From Acidobacteriota bacterium (GTDB taxonomy: Bacteria; Acidobacteriota; Terriglobia; 20CM-2-55-15): a DNA stretch of 64,000 bases. The translations under genes and the position numbers were made by a program. Numbering within the stretch: position 1 is the stretch's first letter; each line of letters opens with the position of its first letter. This document shows, in pieces, positions 47,861 through 57,876 of the stretch. Under the pieces are notes generated by a model. That model saw nothing but the letters and a program-made list of their open reading frames with translations, searched no databases and was not told the DNA's origin. The stretch is from the NCBI GenBank assembly GCA_022821145.1, contig JAJEEE010000041.1:1-64000 (forward strand). Reading direction: 5' to 3'.

Positions 47861-50477
47861 TATCCCCAAGACCTACGACTTCTCGGCGGTCGAGACCCGG
47901 TGGTACGCCGCCTGGGAGTCCCGGGGCTACTTCCGGGCGGACCCGGCGTCCGGGAAACCGCCGTTCGTCATCGTCATCCCGCCGCCCAACGTGACGGGCT
48001 CGCTGCACATGGGGCACATGCTGAACCAGACGATCCAGGATGTCGTCATCCGAAGGAAGCGCATGCAGGGGTTCAACGCGCTCTGGATCCCGGGCACGGA
48101 CCATGCCGGGATCGCCACGCAGAACGTGGTGGAAAGGCAGTTGCGGGACGAAGGCCTCAGCCGGCACGATCTCGGCCGGGACCGGTTCCTCGAGCGCGTG
48201 TGGGCCTGGAAGGAAGAGTCCGGACAGATCATCACCCGGCAGTTGCGGCGTCTGGGCGTGTCCTGCGACTGGTCGCGCGAGCGCTTTACCTTCGACGACG
48301 GCTTGTCCCGGGCGGTTCGCGAAGTCTTCGTCCGTCTGTACGAAGAGGGATTGATCTACCGGGGCGAGCGGTTGATCCACTGGTGTCCGCGCTGCCGGAC
48401 GGCGCTTTCCGATCTCGAGGTGGAGCACGTGGAGATCGTCGGAAGCCTCTACCGCGTCCGCTATCCGGTCGACGGCGTCTCGGCCGATTTCATCGAGGTC
48501 GCGACGACGCGGCCCGAAACGATGCTGGGCGATACCGGTCTGGCCGTGCATCCGGACGACGCCCGCTACGCCGGTTTCCGGAAAGCCCGGGGGCGGTTGC
48601 CGCTCCTGGGGCGGGCGCTTCCGTTCGTCGCCGACGCCATCGTCGATCCGGAGTTCGGAACCGGGGTCGTCAAGGTCACGCCGGCGCACGATCCCAATGA
48701 CTTCGAGATCGGCGAACGGCACGGACTGGAGCGGATCCGGGTCATCGACGAGGACGGCCGGATCACCGCCGACGGCGGCGCCTACGCCGGCATGGATCGT
48801 TTCGAAGCCCGGACGCGCGTCGTCCAGGACCTGGAGGCGCAGGGCTGCCTCGCTGCGGTGGAGGATCATCGGCACAACGTCGGCCACTGCTCGCGGTGCC
48901 GCACGGTCGTGGAGCCGTTGCTCTCCACCCAGTGGTTCGTTCGGACCGCGCCGCTCGCCGAGGCGGCCGTCGAGGCCGTTCGGAGCGGGGAAACGCGGTT
49001 CGTCCCGGAGAACTGGGCCAAGACCTATTTCGAATGGATGCGGAACATTCGGGACTGGTGCGTGTCGCGGCAGCTCTGGTGGGGGCACCGGATCCCCGCC
49101 TGGTACTGCGACGACTGCGGCGAGGTCATCGTCTCGCGAACCGACCCGGACCGATGCGCGCGCTGCGGTACGGAGGCGCTGCGCCGCGACGAGGACGTCC
49201 TGGACACCTGGTTCAGCTCGCAGCTCTGGCCCTTCTCGACCATGGGTTGGCCGGACGACACGGCGGAGCTCGAGGCCTTCTATCCCACCAGCCTGCTGGT
49301 GACGGCCTACGACATCATTTTCTTCTGGGTCGCGCGCATGGTCATGGCCGGGAAGCATTTCACCGGGCGGGCGCCGTTCCGGGAAGTCTACATCCACGGG
49401 CTCGTGCGGGACGCGGAGCGCCGGAAGCTGTCCAAGTCCAAGGGGAACGTGGGCGACCCCCTCCTGGCCTGCGACCACTACGGCACCGACGCTGTCCGTT
49501 TCGCGATGGCGAGCCTCGGTGCGCCGGGTTCGGACCTGGTCCTGGAAGCGCCCCAGATCGAGAGCCAGCGGTCGTTCGCGACCAAGATCTGGAACGCGGC
49601 CCGCTACATTCTGGGCCACGTGGACGCTTCGGCGCGCGTGCCCTCCGGCGACGAGGTTCGCGCCATGGACCACCCGCTCGCCGACCGGTGGATCCTGTCC
49701 CGGCACGCGCGGGCCGTCGAATCGGTCAACGCCGCCCTGGACCGCTATTTCCTGCACGAGGCGTCGAAAGGCGTCCGCCAGTTCTTCTGGCGCGACTTCT
49801 GCGACTGGTACCTGGAGATGACCAAGCTCCACCCGGCCGAGTCGCGTCCGGTGCTGCTGTACGTCCTGGAAAGCTCTCTCCGGCTGCTGCATCCGTTCAT
49901 GCCGTTCCTGACCGAGGAACTGTGGCAGCGGATGCCGCATCGGGGAGAATCCATCGTGATCGCGGACTACCCGGTTCCGCGCGGCGACCTGGTCGATGCG
50001 ACCGCGGAGCGGATGGCGGAGTTGATTCGTGAAATCATCGTCCGGGTCCGCAACGTCCGCGCGGAGATGAACGTGGAGGCGAAGGCGCGCCTCCCGTTGC
50101 GCATCGCGGGCGCGGATCCCGACACCGCGGCCGTGCTGTCGGCGAACGCGGCGTACCTCCATCGGCTCGCGCGCGTGGACGCGATCGAGTGGATCGCGGC
50201 GCCCTCGGACGAGCGGGCCTCGGCGCGGGCCGTCGCGGGGCCGTTGTCGCTCGAGATCCCGCTGTCCGGCGTCCTGGACGTCGAGGCCGAGCGGGCGCGG
50301 TTGCGGAAGGAACTCGAGAAGGTCCGGAAGGAGATCGCCGGTCTCGATCGAAAGCTCGGCAACGCGAAGTTCGTCGAGCGCGCGCCGCGGGAGGTCGTCG
50401 AGGAGAACAGGCGGCGCCTGGCCGGCTATCGGGACCAGGAAGCCCGCCTGGCCGACAGTCTGGACCGCCTCGCGTGA
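47850..50477 (+). CDS. valS: Valyl-tRNA synthetase
   Basis: '[21 protein letters not shown]', '[14 protein letters not shown]', C-terminal coiled-coil arm. Confidence 0.97.
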   Translation: MSIDIPKTYDFSAVETRWYAAWESRGYFRADPASGKPPFVIVIPPPNVTGSLHMGHMLNQTIQDVVIRRKRMQGFNALWIPGTDHAGIATQNVVERQLRDEGLSRHDLGRDRFLERVWAWKEESGQIITRQLRRLGVSCDWSRERFTFDDGLSRAVREVFVRLYEEGLIYRGERLIHWCPRCRTALSDLEVEHVEIVGSLYRVRYPVDGVSADFIEVATTRPETMLGDTGLAVHPDDARYAGFRKARGRLPLLGRALPFVADAIVDPEFGTGVVKVTPAHDPNDFEIGERHGLERIRVIDEDGRITADGGAYAGMDRFEARTRVVQDLEAQGCLAAVEDHRHNVGHCSRCRTVVEPLLSTQWFVRTAPLAEAAVEAVRSGETRFVPENWAKTYFEWMRNIRDWCVSRQLWWGHRIPAWYCDDCGEVIVSRTDPDRCARCGTEALRRDEDVLDTWFSSQLWPFSTMGWPDDTAELEAFYPTSLLVTAYDIIFFWVARMVMAGKHFTGRAPFREVYIHGLVRDAERRKLSKSKGNVGDPLLACDHYGTDAVRFAMASLGAPGSDLVLEAPQIESQRSFATKIWNAARYILGHVDASARVPSGDEVRAMDHPLADRWILSRHARAVESVNAALDRYFLHEASKGVRQFFWRDFCDWYLEMTKLHPAESRPVLLYVLESSLRLLHPFMPFLTEELWQRMPHRGESIVIADYPVPRGDLVDATAERMAELIREIIVRVRNVRAEMNVEAKARLPLRIAGADPDTAAVLSANAAYLHRLARVDAIEWIAAPSDERASARAVAGPLSLEIPLSGVLDVEAERARLRKELEKVRKEIAGLDRKLGNAKFVERAPREVVEENRRRLAGYRDQEARLADSLDRLA

Positions 50478-50497
50478 GACCGCCGGGACGGACGCCG

Positions 50498-51340
50498 ATG
50501 AACCCGCCTCCGCTCGAGCCGCTTCGATGGCTGCTCGAGGCGTCGCTCGGCGAGGATGTCGGCGAGGGGGACGTCACTTCCGCCGCTCTGGTTCCGGCCG
50601 ACGCGGTCGCCCGGGGGGCTTACGTCGCCAAGGAACCGCTCGTGCTGGCCGGACTCGCGGTCGCGCGGGAACTGGCCCGACTCCACGATTCCCGCCTCGA
50701 GTTCCGCGCCTTGGCCGCAGACGGCGATCGCGTTCGCGCCGGCGCCGTCCTGGCGCGCATCGACGGGAACGCGCGCGCGATCCTGGCCGTCGAGCGGGCG
50801 TCGCTGAACTTCTTGCAGCGCCTGTCGGGGATCGCGACGCTGACCGGCCGTTACGTGGAGGCGGTCGAAGGGACGAACGCCGTCATCGTCGACACGCGAA
50901 AGACGACGCCGGGCCATCGTGTCCTGGACAAGTACGCCGTCGTTTGCGGCGGGGGACGCAACCACCGGATGGGTTTGTTCGACGCCGTCCTGATCAAGAA
51001 TAGCCACTCAGTGTTTCATGGCGCGCCCGGGCGGGCCGTCGAGCGGGCGCGGCGGCATTCCCCGGCGTCGCCGTTGGAGGTCGAGGTGCGGGACCTGGCG
51101 GAACTGGAAAGTGCGCTCGACGCCGGGGCGGATGTCGTGATGCTGGACAACTTCACGCCCGAGGGCGCCGCCGAGGCCGTGCGGCGCTCGGGCGGGCGCG
51201 CCGTTCTGGAGTCGTCCGGCGGGATCACCCTCGAGAACGTTCGCGCCTACGCCGAAGCCGGCGTCGACCGGATCGCCGTCGGCGCTGTGACGCACTCGGC
51301 GCCGGCGTCGGACATTCACTTGCAGGTTTCCCCCGCATAG
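50498..51340 (+). CDS. nadC: Nicotinate-nucleotide pyrophosphorylase (carboxylating)
   Basis: 'LGEDVGEGDVTSAAL', 'DTRKTTPGHRVLDKYAVVCGGGRNHRMGLFD', 'ESSGGITLENVRAYAEAGVD'. Confidence 0.96.
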   Translation: MNPPPLEPLRWLLEASLGEDVGEGDVTSAALVPADAVARGAYVAKEPLVLAGLAVARELARLHDSRLEFRALAADGDRVRAGAVLARIDGNARAILAVERASLNFLQRLSGIATLTGRYVEAVEGTNAVIVDTRKTTPGHRVLDKYAVVCGGGRNHRMGLFDAVLIKNSHSVFHGAPGRAVERARRHSPASPLEVEVRDLAELESALDAGADVVMLDNFTPEGAAEAVRRSGGRAVLESSGGITLENVRAYAEAGVDRIAVGAVTHSAPASDIHLQVSPA

Positions 51341-51363
51341 CGGCCTGTGGTGGAATTCACTGC

Positions 51364-52368
51364 ATGGTGAGCGCCGCCGCCCGCCAAACCGATCGTCATC
51401 TGGACCAGGTCCTCCTGTTTCTGACCCGCAACCGGACGGTGCCGGTTTCGGGCGAGAAGCTGGCCCGCGATCTCGGCGTCTCGCACTCGCGGATGTTTCG
51501 CATGATCGACCGGTTGCGGGGCATGGGCGTCGAGATACAGGGCGAGCCGTTCACCGGGTTCCGGTTGATGCGGTTGCCGGACGTCATCGTGCCCGACCTG
51601 CTGCGGGAGCGGCTCCGAACGCGCGAGTTCGGCCGCGAGATCCACCATCTCTACACGGTCGACTCGACCAACGCATTCGCCGAGCGGCTCGTTTCGGGCC
51701 AGGATCCACCGCACGGGACGCTCGTGGTGGCGGAGGAGCAGACCGCCGGACGCGGCCGTCTCGGGCGCCGCTGGATCTCGCATCCCGGCGCCGGCCTCTA
51801 CATGACGCTGGTCCTGCGTCCCGAGATTCCCATCTCGATGGCGCCGCTGATGACGCTGGGCGCGGCGGTCGCGGCCCACGAGTCGATCGAGCGCGTGACG
51901 GGTCTGGACGTCGACGTCAAGTGGCCCAACGACCTGCTGGTCGGGGGCCGGAAGGTCTCGGGCATTCTCTGCGAGTTGCAGGCCGAGCTGGATCGCGTAT
52001 CATCGATTACGATCGGCATCGGGATCAACGTCAACCACACGGAGTTCCCCGACGAGATCGCGCCGATCGCCACCTCCCTGTCGATCGAGACCGGTCGCCG
52101 TCATTCGCGAATCGAGGTTCTGCTGGACTTTCTCGCGACATTCGAACGCCTCTACGGAGAGTTCCTGGCCGGCGGCCCGGGCGTGGTTATGAACGCGTGG
52201 ACCCGGGCGTCGAGCTTCGCGTCCGGCCGCCGCCTGGAGGTCCACGACGGTTTCCGGACGATCCGGGGCGCGACCGACGGCCTCGAAGCCCCGGGGGGGT
52301 TGCGCATTCGCCAGGCCGACGGCAGCGTCGAAGTCGTGTACAGTGGCGATGTGATCTCCTGGGAATGA
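51364..52368 (+). CDS. birA: Biotin-[acetyl-CoA-carboxylase] ligase / BirA
   Basis: N-terminal HTH; 'EEQTAGRGRLGRRWISHPGAGLYMTLVLRP', 'VKWPNDLLVGGRKVSGILCE'. Confidence 0.95.
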   Translation: MVSAAARQTDRHLDQVLLFLTRNRTVPVSGEKLARDLGVSHSRMFRMIDRLRGMGVEIQGEPFTGFRLMRLPDVIVPDLLRERLRTREFGREIHHLYTVDSTNAFAERLVSGQDPPHGTLVVAEEQTAGRGRLGRRWISHPGAGLYMTLVLRPEIPISMAPLMTLGAAVAAHESIERVTGLDVDVKWPNDLLVGGRKVSGILCELQAELDRVSSITIGIGINVNHTEFPDEIAPIATSLSIETGRRHSRIEVLLDFLATFERLYGEFLAGGPGVVMNAWTRASSFASGRRLEVHDGFRTIRGATDGLEAPGGLRIRQADGSVEVVYSGDVISWE

Positions 52369-52376
52369 GAGGCGAA

Positions 52377-53144
52377 ATGCTGCTGGCGGTCGATGTCGGG
52401 AACACCAATTCCGTTTTCGGCGTGTATCGGGACGGCGCGTTGGTTCGAAGCTGGAGGCTGTCCACCCGGAGGGAGCGGACCGTCGACGAGTTCGGCGTTC
52501 TGCTCCGGAACCTGTTCCTGCTCGAGAACCTGAGTGTCGCGGACGTGGGCGCCGTCATCGTCGCGTCCGTCGTGCCGCCCCTGGACTGGAAGATCGCGGA
52601 GATGACCGCGCGCTACTTCTCGCTCGAGGCCGTCTTCGTCACACCCGAGAACGCCGGCATACCGATCCTGTACGACGATCCGTGGGAGGTGGGCGCGGAC
52701 CGCATCGTGGACGCGGTCGCCGCCCTGGACCGGTACGGCGCCCCGTCGATCGTGGTCGATCTCGGCACCGCGACCACGTTCAACGCCGTGACGCGGAACG
52801 GGGAATACCAGGGCGGCCTGATCGCCCCCGGCCTCGAGTTGTCGTTGTCGACGCTCATCGAGCGCGCCGCCAAGCTGCCGCGTATCGACATCCGCAAGCC
52901 GCGGACGCTGATCGGACGGACGACGGCCGAAAGCATGCAGAGCGGGTTCTTCTGGGGTTACGTGTCCATGGTCGACGGGATCGTCCGGAAGATGCTCGAG
53001 GAGATCGGTTCGGATACCGCCGTGGTCGCGACCGGCGGCATGGCCCGCTTCATCGAGGGCGCGTCGACGCGCATCACGCGGTTCGATCCCGACCTGACGC
53101 TGCACGGTCTGTCGCTCGTTGCGAAACGACTGGGCGGTGCCTGA
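52377..53144 (+). CDS. coaX: Type III pantothenate kinase
   Basis: 'MLLAVDVGNTNSVFGVY', 'GADRIVDAVAAL', 'VVDLGTATTFNAV'. Confidence 0.95.
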   Translation: MLLAVDVGNTNSVFGVYRDGALVRSWRLSTRRERTVDEFGVLLRNLFLLENLSVADVGAVIVASVVPPLDWKIAEMTARYFSLEAVFVTPENAGIPILYDDPWEVGADRIVDAVAALDRYGAPSIVVDLGTATTFNAVTRNGEYQGGLIAPGLELSLSTLIERAAKLPRIDIRKPRTLIGRTTAESMQSGFFWGYVSMVDGIVRKMLEEIGSDTAVVATGGMARFIEGASTRITRFDPDLTLHGLSLVAKRLGGA

Positions 53145-53162
53145 GGCCGCGGAGCGCGCCGC

Positions 53163-54791
53163 ATGGCCTACGACTGGAACCGCTTCCGCGGCGACGTGTT
53201 CGGCGGCGCGACCTCCACCGTCGTGGCGTTGCCGGTGGCCCTGGGCTTCGGCGTCGCGTCGGGGCTCGGGGCGGCCGCCGGCCTGTACGGCGCGATCGCG
53301 CTCGGCTTCTTCGCGGCCGTGTTCGGCGGCACGCGTTCCCAGATATCCGGACCTACCGGGCCCATGACGGTCGCGATGGTCGTGATTCTCACGAGCCACG
53401 CCGACACGCTGGCCGAGGCCATGACCGTGGTCGTTCTCGCCGGCCTGCTGCAGGTGCTGCTGGGCCTGTCGCGGATCGGCCGGTTCGTCGTCTACACGCC
53501 CTACGTCGTCGTCTCGGGGTTCATGTCCGGCATCGGTCTCATCATCATCCTGATACAGACGGCGCCCTTCCTGGGGGCGCCGGGCGTATCCGGCGGGCCG
53601 ATCGACGCGATCCGGGCGCTGCCGGACACCCTGGCCAACGCCAACCTCCAGGCCTTGGCGGTCGCCGCCGCCACGCTCGCCGTCGGCGTCTGGTGGCCCC
53701 GCAGGTTCGCCCGGTTCCTGCCGGCCCCGCTGGTGGCCCTGGCGACGGGCACCGGGCTCAGCGTGACCTGGCTGACGGCTGTGCCGGTCATCGGAGACGT
53801 CCCGACCGGGCTACCGGCGTTGCAGTTCCAATGGCCCACCGCCGGTTTCCTGGCCGCGGCGTTCCAACCGGCGCTCATTCTGGCCCTCCTGGGCTCGGTC
53901 GACAGCCTTCTCACCTCGCTGGTCGCCGATTCGCTGACCGGGACCCGGCACGATCCCGACCGCGAGCTCGTGGGGCAGGGGATCGGGAACATGGCCACCG
54001 GCCTCGTCGGGGGGCTGCCCGGGGCCGGCGCGACCATGGGCACGGTGACCAACATACGCGCCGGCGGATCGACGCGGGTGTCGGGCGCCTTGCGCGCCGT
54101 GCTGCTGCTGGGCCTTGTGCTGGGCCTGGGCCGGTTCGTCGAGCCCGTCCCCCTGGCCGCCCTGGCGGGCGTTCTGATCAAGGTGGGCTGGGACATCATC
54201 GACTGGTCGATGATGTCGCGCATACGCCGCATCCGGCCCGAGCATCTCGGCGTGATGCTGATGACGCTCGGGCTCACGGTGTTCGTCGACCTGGTCACCG
54301 CCGTCGCGATCGGCCTGATCGCGGCGGGCATGACGCACGCCCGGCAACTCGAGAACCTGGAGCTGGACAGCGTGGTGTCGGTACCGCTACTGGACAGGAC
54401 GTTCTTTGCCGGGCGCGACGACGTGGCGCCGGCCGGCTCCTACGCGGCCCGGGTCGGCCTGGTCGCGCTCCGGGGTCGTTTCACGGTGGCCTCATCGCAC
54501 AAGCTCGTCACCGTGATCGGCGCCGACATCAAGGAACACGAGATCGTGATCTTCGACTTCACCGAGGCCACCTACCTGGACGACAGCGCGTCGATGGTCG
54601 TTCGACAGCTCGTCGAGGTCGCCCGGGGGGCCGGCACCTGTTGCATCGTCATGGGGCTGGGCGGCGCCGTGGCCGACGCCCTTCGGACGATGGACGTCCT
54701 GGAGGGCGTGCCCGAGCACCACGTCGTCGAAACCGTGGACAAGGCGCGGGAGATAGCCGTCCGGTTCCTCGCCGCGAAGGAATCGCCGTGA
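53163..54791 (+). CDS. SulP-family anion transporter with STAS domain
   Basis: SulP membrane domain ('ISGPTGPMTVAMVVILTSH') and C-terminal STAS-like 'FDFTEATYLDDSASMVVRQLVEVAR'. Confidence 0.93.
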   Translation: MAYDWNRFRGDVFGGATSTVVALPVALGFGVASGLGAAAGLYGAIALGFFAAVFGGTRSQISGPTGPMTVAMVVILTSHADTLAEAMTVVVLAGLLQVLLGLSRIGRFVVYTPYVVVSGFMSGIGLIIILIQTAPFLGAPGVSGGPIDAIRALPDTLANANLQALAVAAATLAVGVWWPRRFARFLPAPLVALATGTGLSVTWLTAVPVIGDVPTGLPALQFQWPTAGFLAAAFQPALILALLGSVDSLLTSLVADSLTGTRHDPDRELVGQGIGNMATGLVGGLPGAGATMGTVTNIRAGGSTRVSGALRAVLLLGLVLGLGRFVEPVPLAALAGVLIKVGWDIIDWSMMSRIRRIRPEHLGVMLMTLGLTVFVDLVTAVAIGLIAAGMTHARQLENLELDSVVSVPLLDRTFFAGRDDVAPAGSYAARVGLVALRGRFTVASSHKLVTVIGADIKEHEIVIFDFTEATYLDDSASMVVRQLVEVARGAGTCCIVMGLGGAVADALRTMDVLEGVPEHHVVETVDKAREIAVRFLAAKESP

Positions 54792-54855
54792 AACCCCTGG
54801 GGCCGATGTAACATGTGGGGCAGTCGCCGCGGCGGCGCGATAATCGGGGCGTTCC

Positions 54856-55452
54856 ATGGCCGAGTTACGCACGTTCTACGATGAGCTGGGCGTCGCCTAC
54901 GACGCCGACCATGCCGAGATCAAGCGTGCGTTCAAGGAACTGGCCAAGGACTACCATCCCGACCACAACCCGCCCGACAAGCAGGAGTGGGCTCACGAAC
55001 AGATGAGCCGGCTCAACTTCATCGTCGAGACGCTCCTGGACCGGAAGGCGCGTCTGGAATACCACGAGATTCTCGACAAGTACCGGAGAGGCCTGGAACG
55101 TCCGCGCCGGACGGCCCGGCAGGAATACGCGCTGCAACGGGAGTACGCCCGCGTGTCGGTGGAGATCATCAACCTGGGCGAGAAGTACTCGAATTGCCGG
55201 CTCAAGATGCTGATCGGGGGTACGGTCTGCATCCTCGCCCTGCTGGCGCTGATCGCGTTCCGGCTGTTCGAGATCGAGTCGACGCTGGCTGTCGCCACCG
55301 GCCAGTTCCTGTCGCTGGTCGGCCTGATCATGGCCGGGCTGGGGGTGTCGGACTTCCTGGGGCGCGGACACTATCGGACGCGCATCGACGAGTTGGAATC
55401 GCGGCGCTCGGACCTTCGGAGGCGCATGTTCGAGGTTTGGTCGTCCTATTGA
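54856..55452 (+). CDS. J-domain membrane protein
   Basis: 'TFYDELGVAYDADHAEIKRAFKELAKDYHPDHNPPDK' J-domain with HPD; two C-terminal TMs. Confidence 0.9.
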   Translation: MAELRTFYDELGVAYDADHAEIKRAFKELAKDYHPDHNPPDKQEWAHEQMSRLNFIVETLLDRKARLEYHEILDKYRRGLERPRRTARQEYALQREYARVSVEIINLGEKYSNCRLKMLIGGTVCILALLALIAFRLFEIESTLAVATGQFLSLVGLIMAGLGVSDFLGRGHYRTRIDELESRRSDLRRRMFEVWSSY

Positions 55453-55462
55453 CGGCCGGCGC

Positions 55463-56443
55463 CTAGTCCGCCAGGAAGACGCTTTCGGCGAACGGCCACT
55501 CCGGGTCCGTCCACTGCGCGACGCAACTGAAACCGGCCCGCCGCCCCATGTCGGCCACTTCCTCGCGGTCGAACTTGTGGGAGCTCTCGGTCCATATCGT
55601 CTCCCCGCGCTCGAAATCGACGACGCGATCGGCCCGGCCGATCCGGACCGACTGATGCTCCAGGGATTCCAGGTGCATTTCGATTCGGCGCTCCGACGCG
55701 TTCCAGCGGGCCGCGTGGGCGAACCGCGAGAGGTCGAACTCGCCGTCGAGCTCGCGATTGATCCGGCAAAGCAGGTTGAGGTTGAACGCCGCCGTCACGC
55801 CGGCCGCATCGTCGTAGGCGCGCAGCAGGTCCGCGACGGGTTTCTCGAGATCCGTTCCCAGGATGAGCACATCCCGCGCACGGAGGGTTTCCCGAATCCG
55901 GGAAAGGAACTCGCCGGCGTGGGGCCGGTCGAAGTTGCCGATCGTGCTGCCGAGAAACAGCACGAGCAAGGGCTGGCCGTCGGCCGTTCGGTCCACGACC
56001 CTGCGGAGTCCGTCCAGGTAGGAGCAGGCCAGCGGCTCGACGATCAGTCCTTCGGTCGCGCCCAGCTCCGACGTGCACCGTTCCAGCGCGGTGACCGAGA
56101 TGTCGATCGGGTAGTACAGGCCGGGACCCGCGCCGCCGAACGCCGAGAGAACGCGGCGCGTCTTGGTCCCGCTGCCGCTTCCGAGCTCGGCCACCACGGG
56201 CGTCGTGTCGAAGTAGTCCGGTACGGTGTCGGCCGACGCCTCGAGCAGGCGTTCGTCGGCCCGGGTCAGTCCGTATTCCGGAAGCAGCGTGATGACCTCG
56301 AACAGGGCCGACCCCACGGCGTCGTACAGGTACTGGGACGGCACGTACTTCTGGCTCGGACAGGTCAGGCCGTGCTCGACGTCGCGCAGGAACTCGTCGG
56401 TCGCGATCGCGGTTTCCGGCTGGGCCGGTGCGGACCGCGTCAT
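55463..56443 (-). CDS. egtD: L-histidine N-alpha-methyltransferase EgtD
   Basis: 'LPEYGLTRADERLLEA', 'VAELGSGSGTKTRRVLSAF', 'LVLFLGSTIGNFDR'. Confidence 0.94.
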   Translation of the reverse strand: MTRSAPAQPETAIATDEFLRDVEHGLTCPSQKYVPSQYLYDAVGSALFEVITLLPEYGLTRADERLLEASADTVPDYFDTTPVVAELGSGSGTKTRRVLSAFGGAGPGLYYPIDISVTALERCTSELGATEGLIVEPLACSYLDGLRRVVDRTADGQPLLVLFLGSTIGNFDRPHAGEFLSRIRETLRARDVLILGTDLEKPVADLLRAYDDAAGVTAAFNLNLLCRINRELDGEFDLSRFAHAARWNASERRIEMHLESLEHQSVRIGRADRVVDFERGETIWTESSHKFDREEVADMGRRAGFSCVAQWTDPEWPFAESVFLAD

Positions 56444-57765
56444 GGGCTCACCAGCCGGAACGTCGAGTAGATGTGCGGGTAGTGCGGCTGGAACCAGTTG
56501 CGGAACGAGCGCCGCAGCAGAGGCGCGGCCGTTCGCTGCGAACCGCCCTTCATGACGTAGTGCCGGCCGTCGAAGAAGTCGGCCGAGTAGCCCGGATAGA
56601 CATGAAAACTCCGGACGCCCGGAAGCGGCTCGAAGAGGGTCGACGTCCATTCCCACCCGTTCCCCAGAAGGTCGGCGACGCCGAAAGCGCTGTCGCCGGC
56701 CGGGAAGGAGCCGACCGGCGCCGGGTCCCACGACTGGAAATCGAAGTTGCCGTGCGCCGGTCCGGGGGGCGCGCCGCCCCAGGGGTAGGCCCGTTCCTCG
56801 CCGCCGGGCGAGCCGTAGGCCGCCCGGTGGAACTGGTCTTCGGTCGGCAGCGACCGTCCCTTCCACCGCGCGTACGCCGACGCCTCGGCGTGGCTGACGT
56901 ACACCGGCCAGGACGGCGGCAGCGGCCGCGTGTCGAACATGGTCCGGATGTTCCAGGCCTCCGAGCCGTTTCCGGCCGGTTCCCAGAAACGCGGGTGCCG
57001 GATGCCGGCCGCTTCGCGCCATGCGCGGTCCGGGTCCGTCCACAACGACGGGTCCGAGTAGCCGCCCTCGCGGACGAAGTCGAGGAACTGGCCGTTGGTC
57101 ACGTTGTGGCGGTCGATGGCGAACGCGGCCACGTCGCGCCGGACCGTGCCGAACTCGTTGTCCCAGCCGAACGCCGCGCGCGGCGGTTGGCCGAGCGTGG
57201 CCGCGCCCGCCGGGATCGGAACCTGTCCGGACGAAGGCCGCCGGGGCCCGGTTTCGCGCGCGCCGCCGCGGGGCGGGGCCTTGCACCGGGCGGGAAGCCA
57301 GTGCAGCATGTAGGCCAGAGTTTCGACGTGCATCAGGCGGTGTTCGACGGCGACCTCGAACACCAGGCCGCGGTCCAGGTCGTCCGACTCCGTGAAATCG
57401 GTTCGGGCCAGCGCGTCGTCCACTGCCGATCGCACGCGCTGCTTGTAGGCGTGGACGGCGTCCACGCGCGGCCAGTCGCCCGGGGCGTCGTCGGGCAATC
57501 CTCCGCCGACGGGATCGATGCCGAAGGCGAACAGCCGATCCAGCGTCGCATCGAAGGCCGGGATTCCGAACGTCGACCGGCACAGCAGGTTCCAGTCGAA
57601 AGCTTCCATGTGCCCCAGGTAGAAGAGGATTCGGTGGCGTTCCGGGATCGGACGTGCGGCCATTGCCTCCGGCGCCAGCATTCCGAACAGGGCGTCGCTG
57701 GACTCCCGGGCCGTCCGGAGCCGGTGGGTCAGGGAAGCGCGAAGGGCTGCGGCGTCGAACGTCAT
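56440..57765 (-). CDS. egtB: Ergothioneine sulfoxide synthase EgtB (DinB-FGE-sulfatase type)
   Basis: 'VAVEHRLMHVETLAYML' metal-binding motif; FGE-like 'SLPTEDQFHRAAYG', 'ADLLGNGWEWTSTLF', 'KGGSQRTAAPLLRRSFRNWF'. Confidence 0.93.
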   Translation of the reverse strand: MTFDAAALRASLTHRLRTARESSDALFGMLAPEAMAARPIPERHRILFYLGHMEAFDWNLLCRSTFGIPAFDATLDRLFAFGIDPVGGGLPDDAPGDWPRVDAVHAYKQRVRSAVDDALARTDFTESDDLDRGLVFEVAVEHRLMHVETLAYMLHWLPARCKAPPRGGARETGPRRPSSGQVPIPAGAATLGQPPRAAFGWDNEFGTVRRDVAAFAIDRHNVTNGQFLDFVREGGYSDPSLWTDPDRAWREAAGIRHPRFWEPAGNGSEAWNIRTMFDTRPLPPSWPVYVSHAEASAYARWKGRSLPTEDQFHRAAYGSPGGEERAYPWGGAPPGPAHGNFDFQSWDPAPVGSFPAGDSAFGVADLLGNGWEWTSTLFEPLPGVRSFHVYPGYSADFFDGRHYVMKGGSQRTAAPLLRRSFRNWFQPHYPHIYSTFRLVSP

Positions 57766-57876
57766 TCGTGCGGCATCGAAACACCCGAGTGTTTCAGGTT
57801 GTCCGATCGAAAGTCAACCGGACGGTCCGATCCGCGTGGTTCGCACGCGGCGGCGCGGGGGCGTATGATGCCAGGT

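Noticed and set aside
47493-50162. 889-aa minus-strand ORF antisense to valS
   Set aside because: valS is unambiguous on the plus strand; the antisense frame has shadow-ORF composition
55463-57784. 773-aa single ORF suggesting an EgtB-EgtD fusion
   Set aside because: EgtB motifs are in a different frame (56440..57765); the EgtD frame is only open upstream by chance
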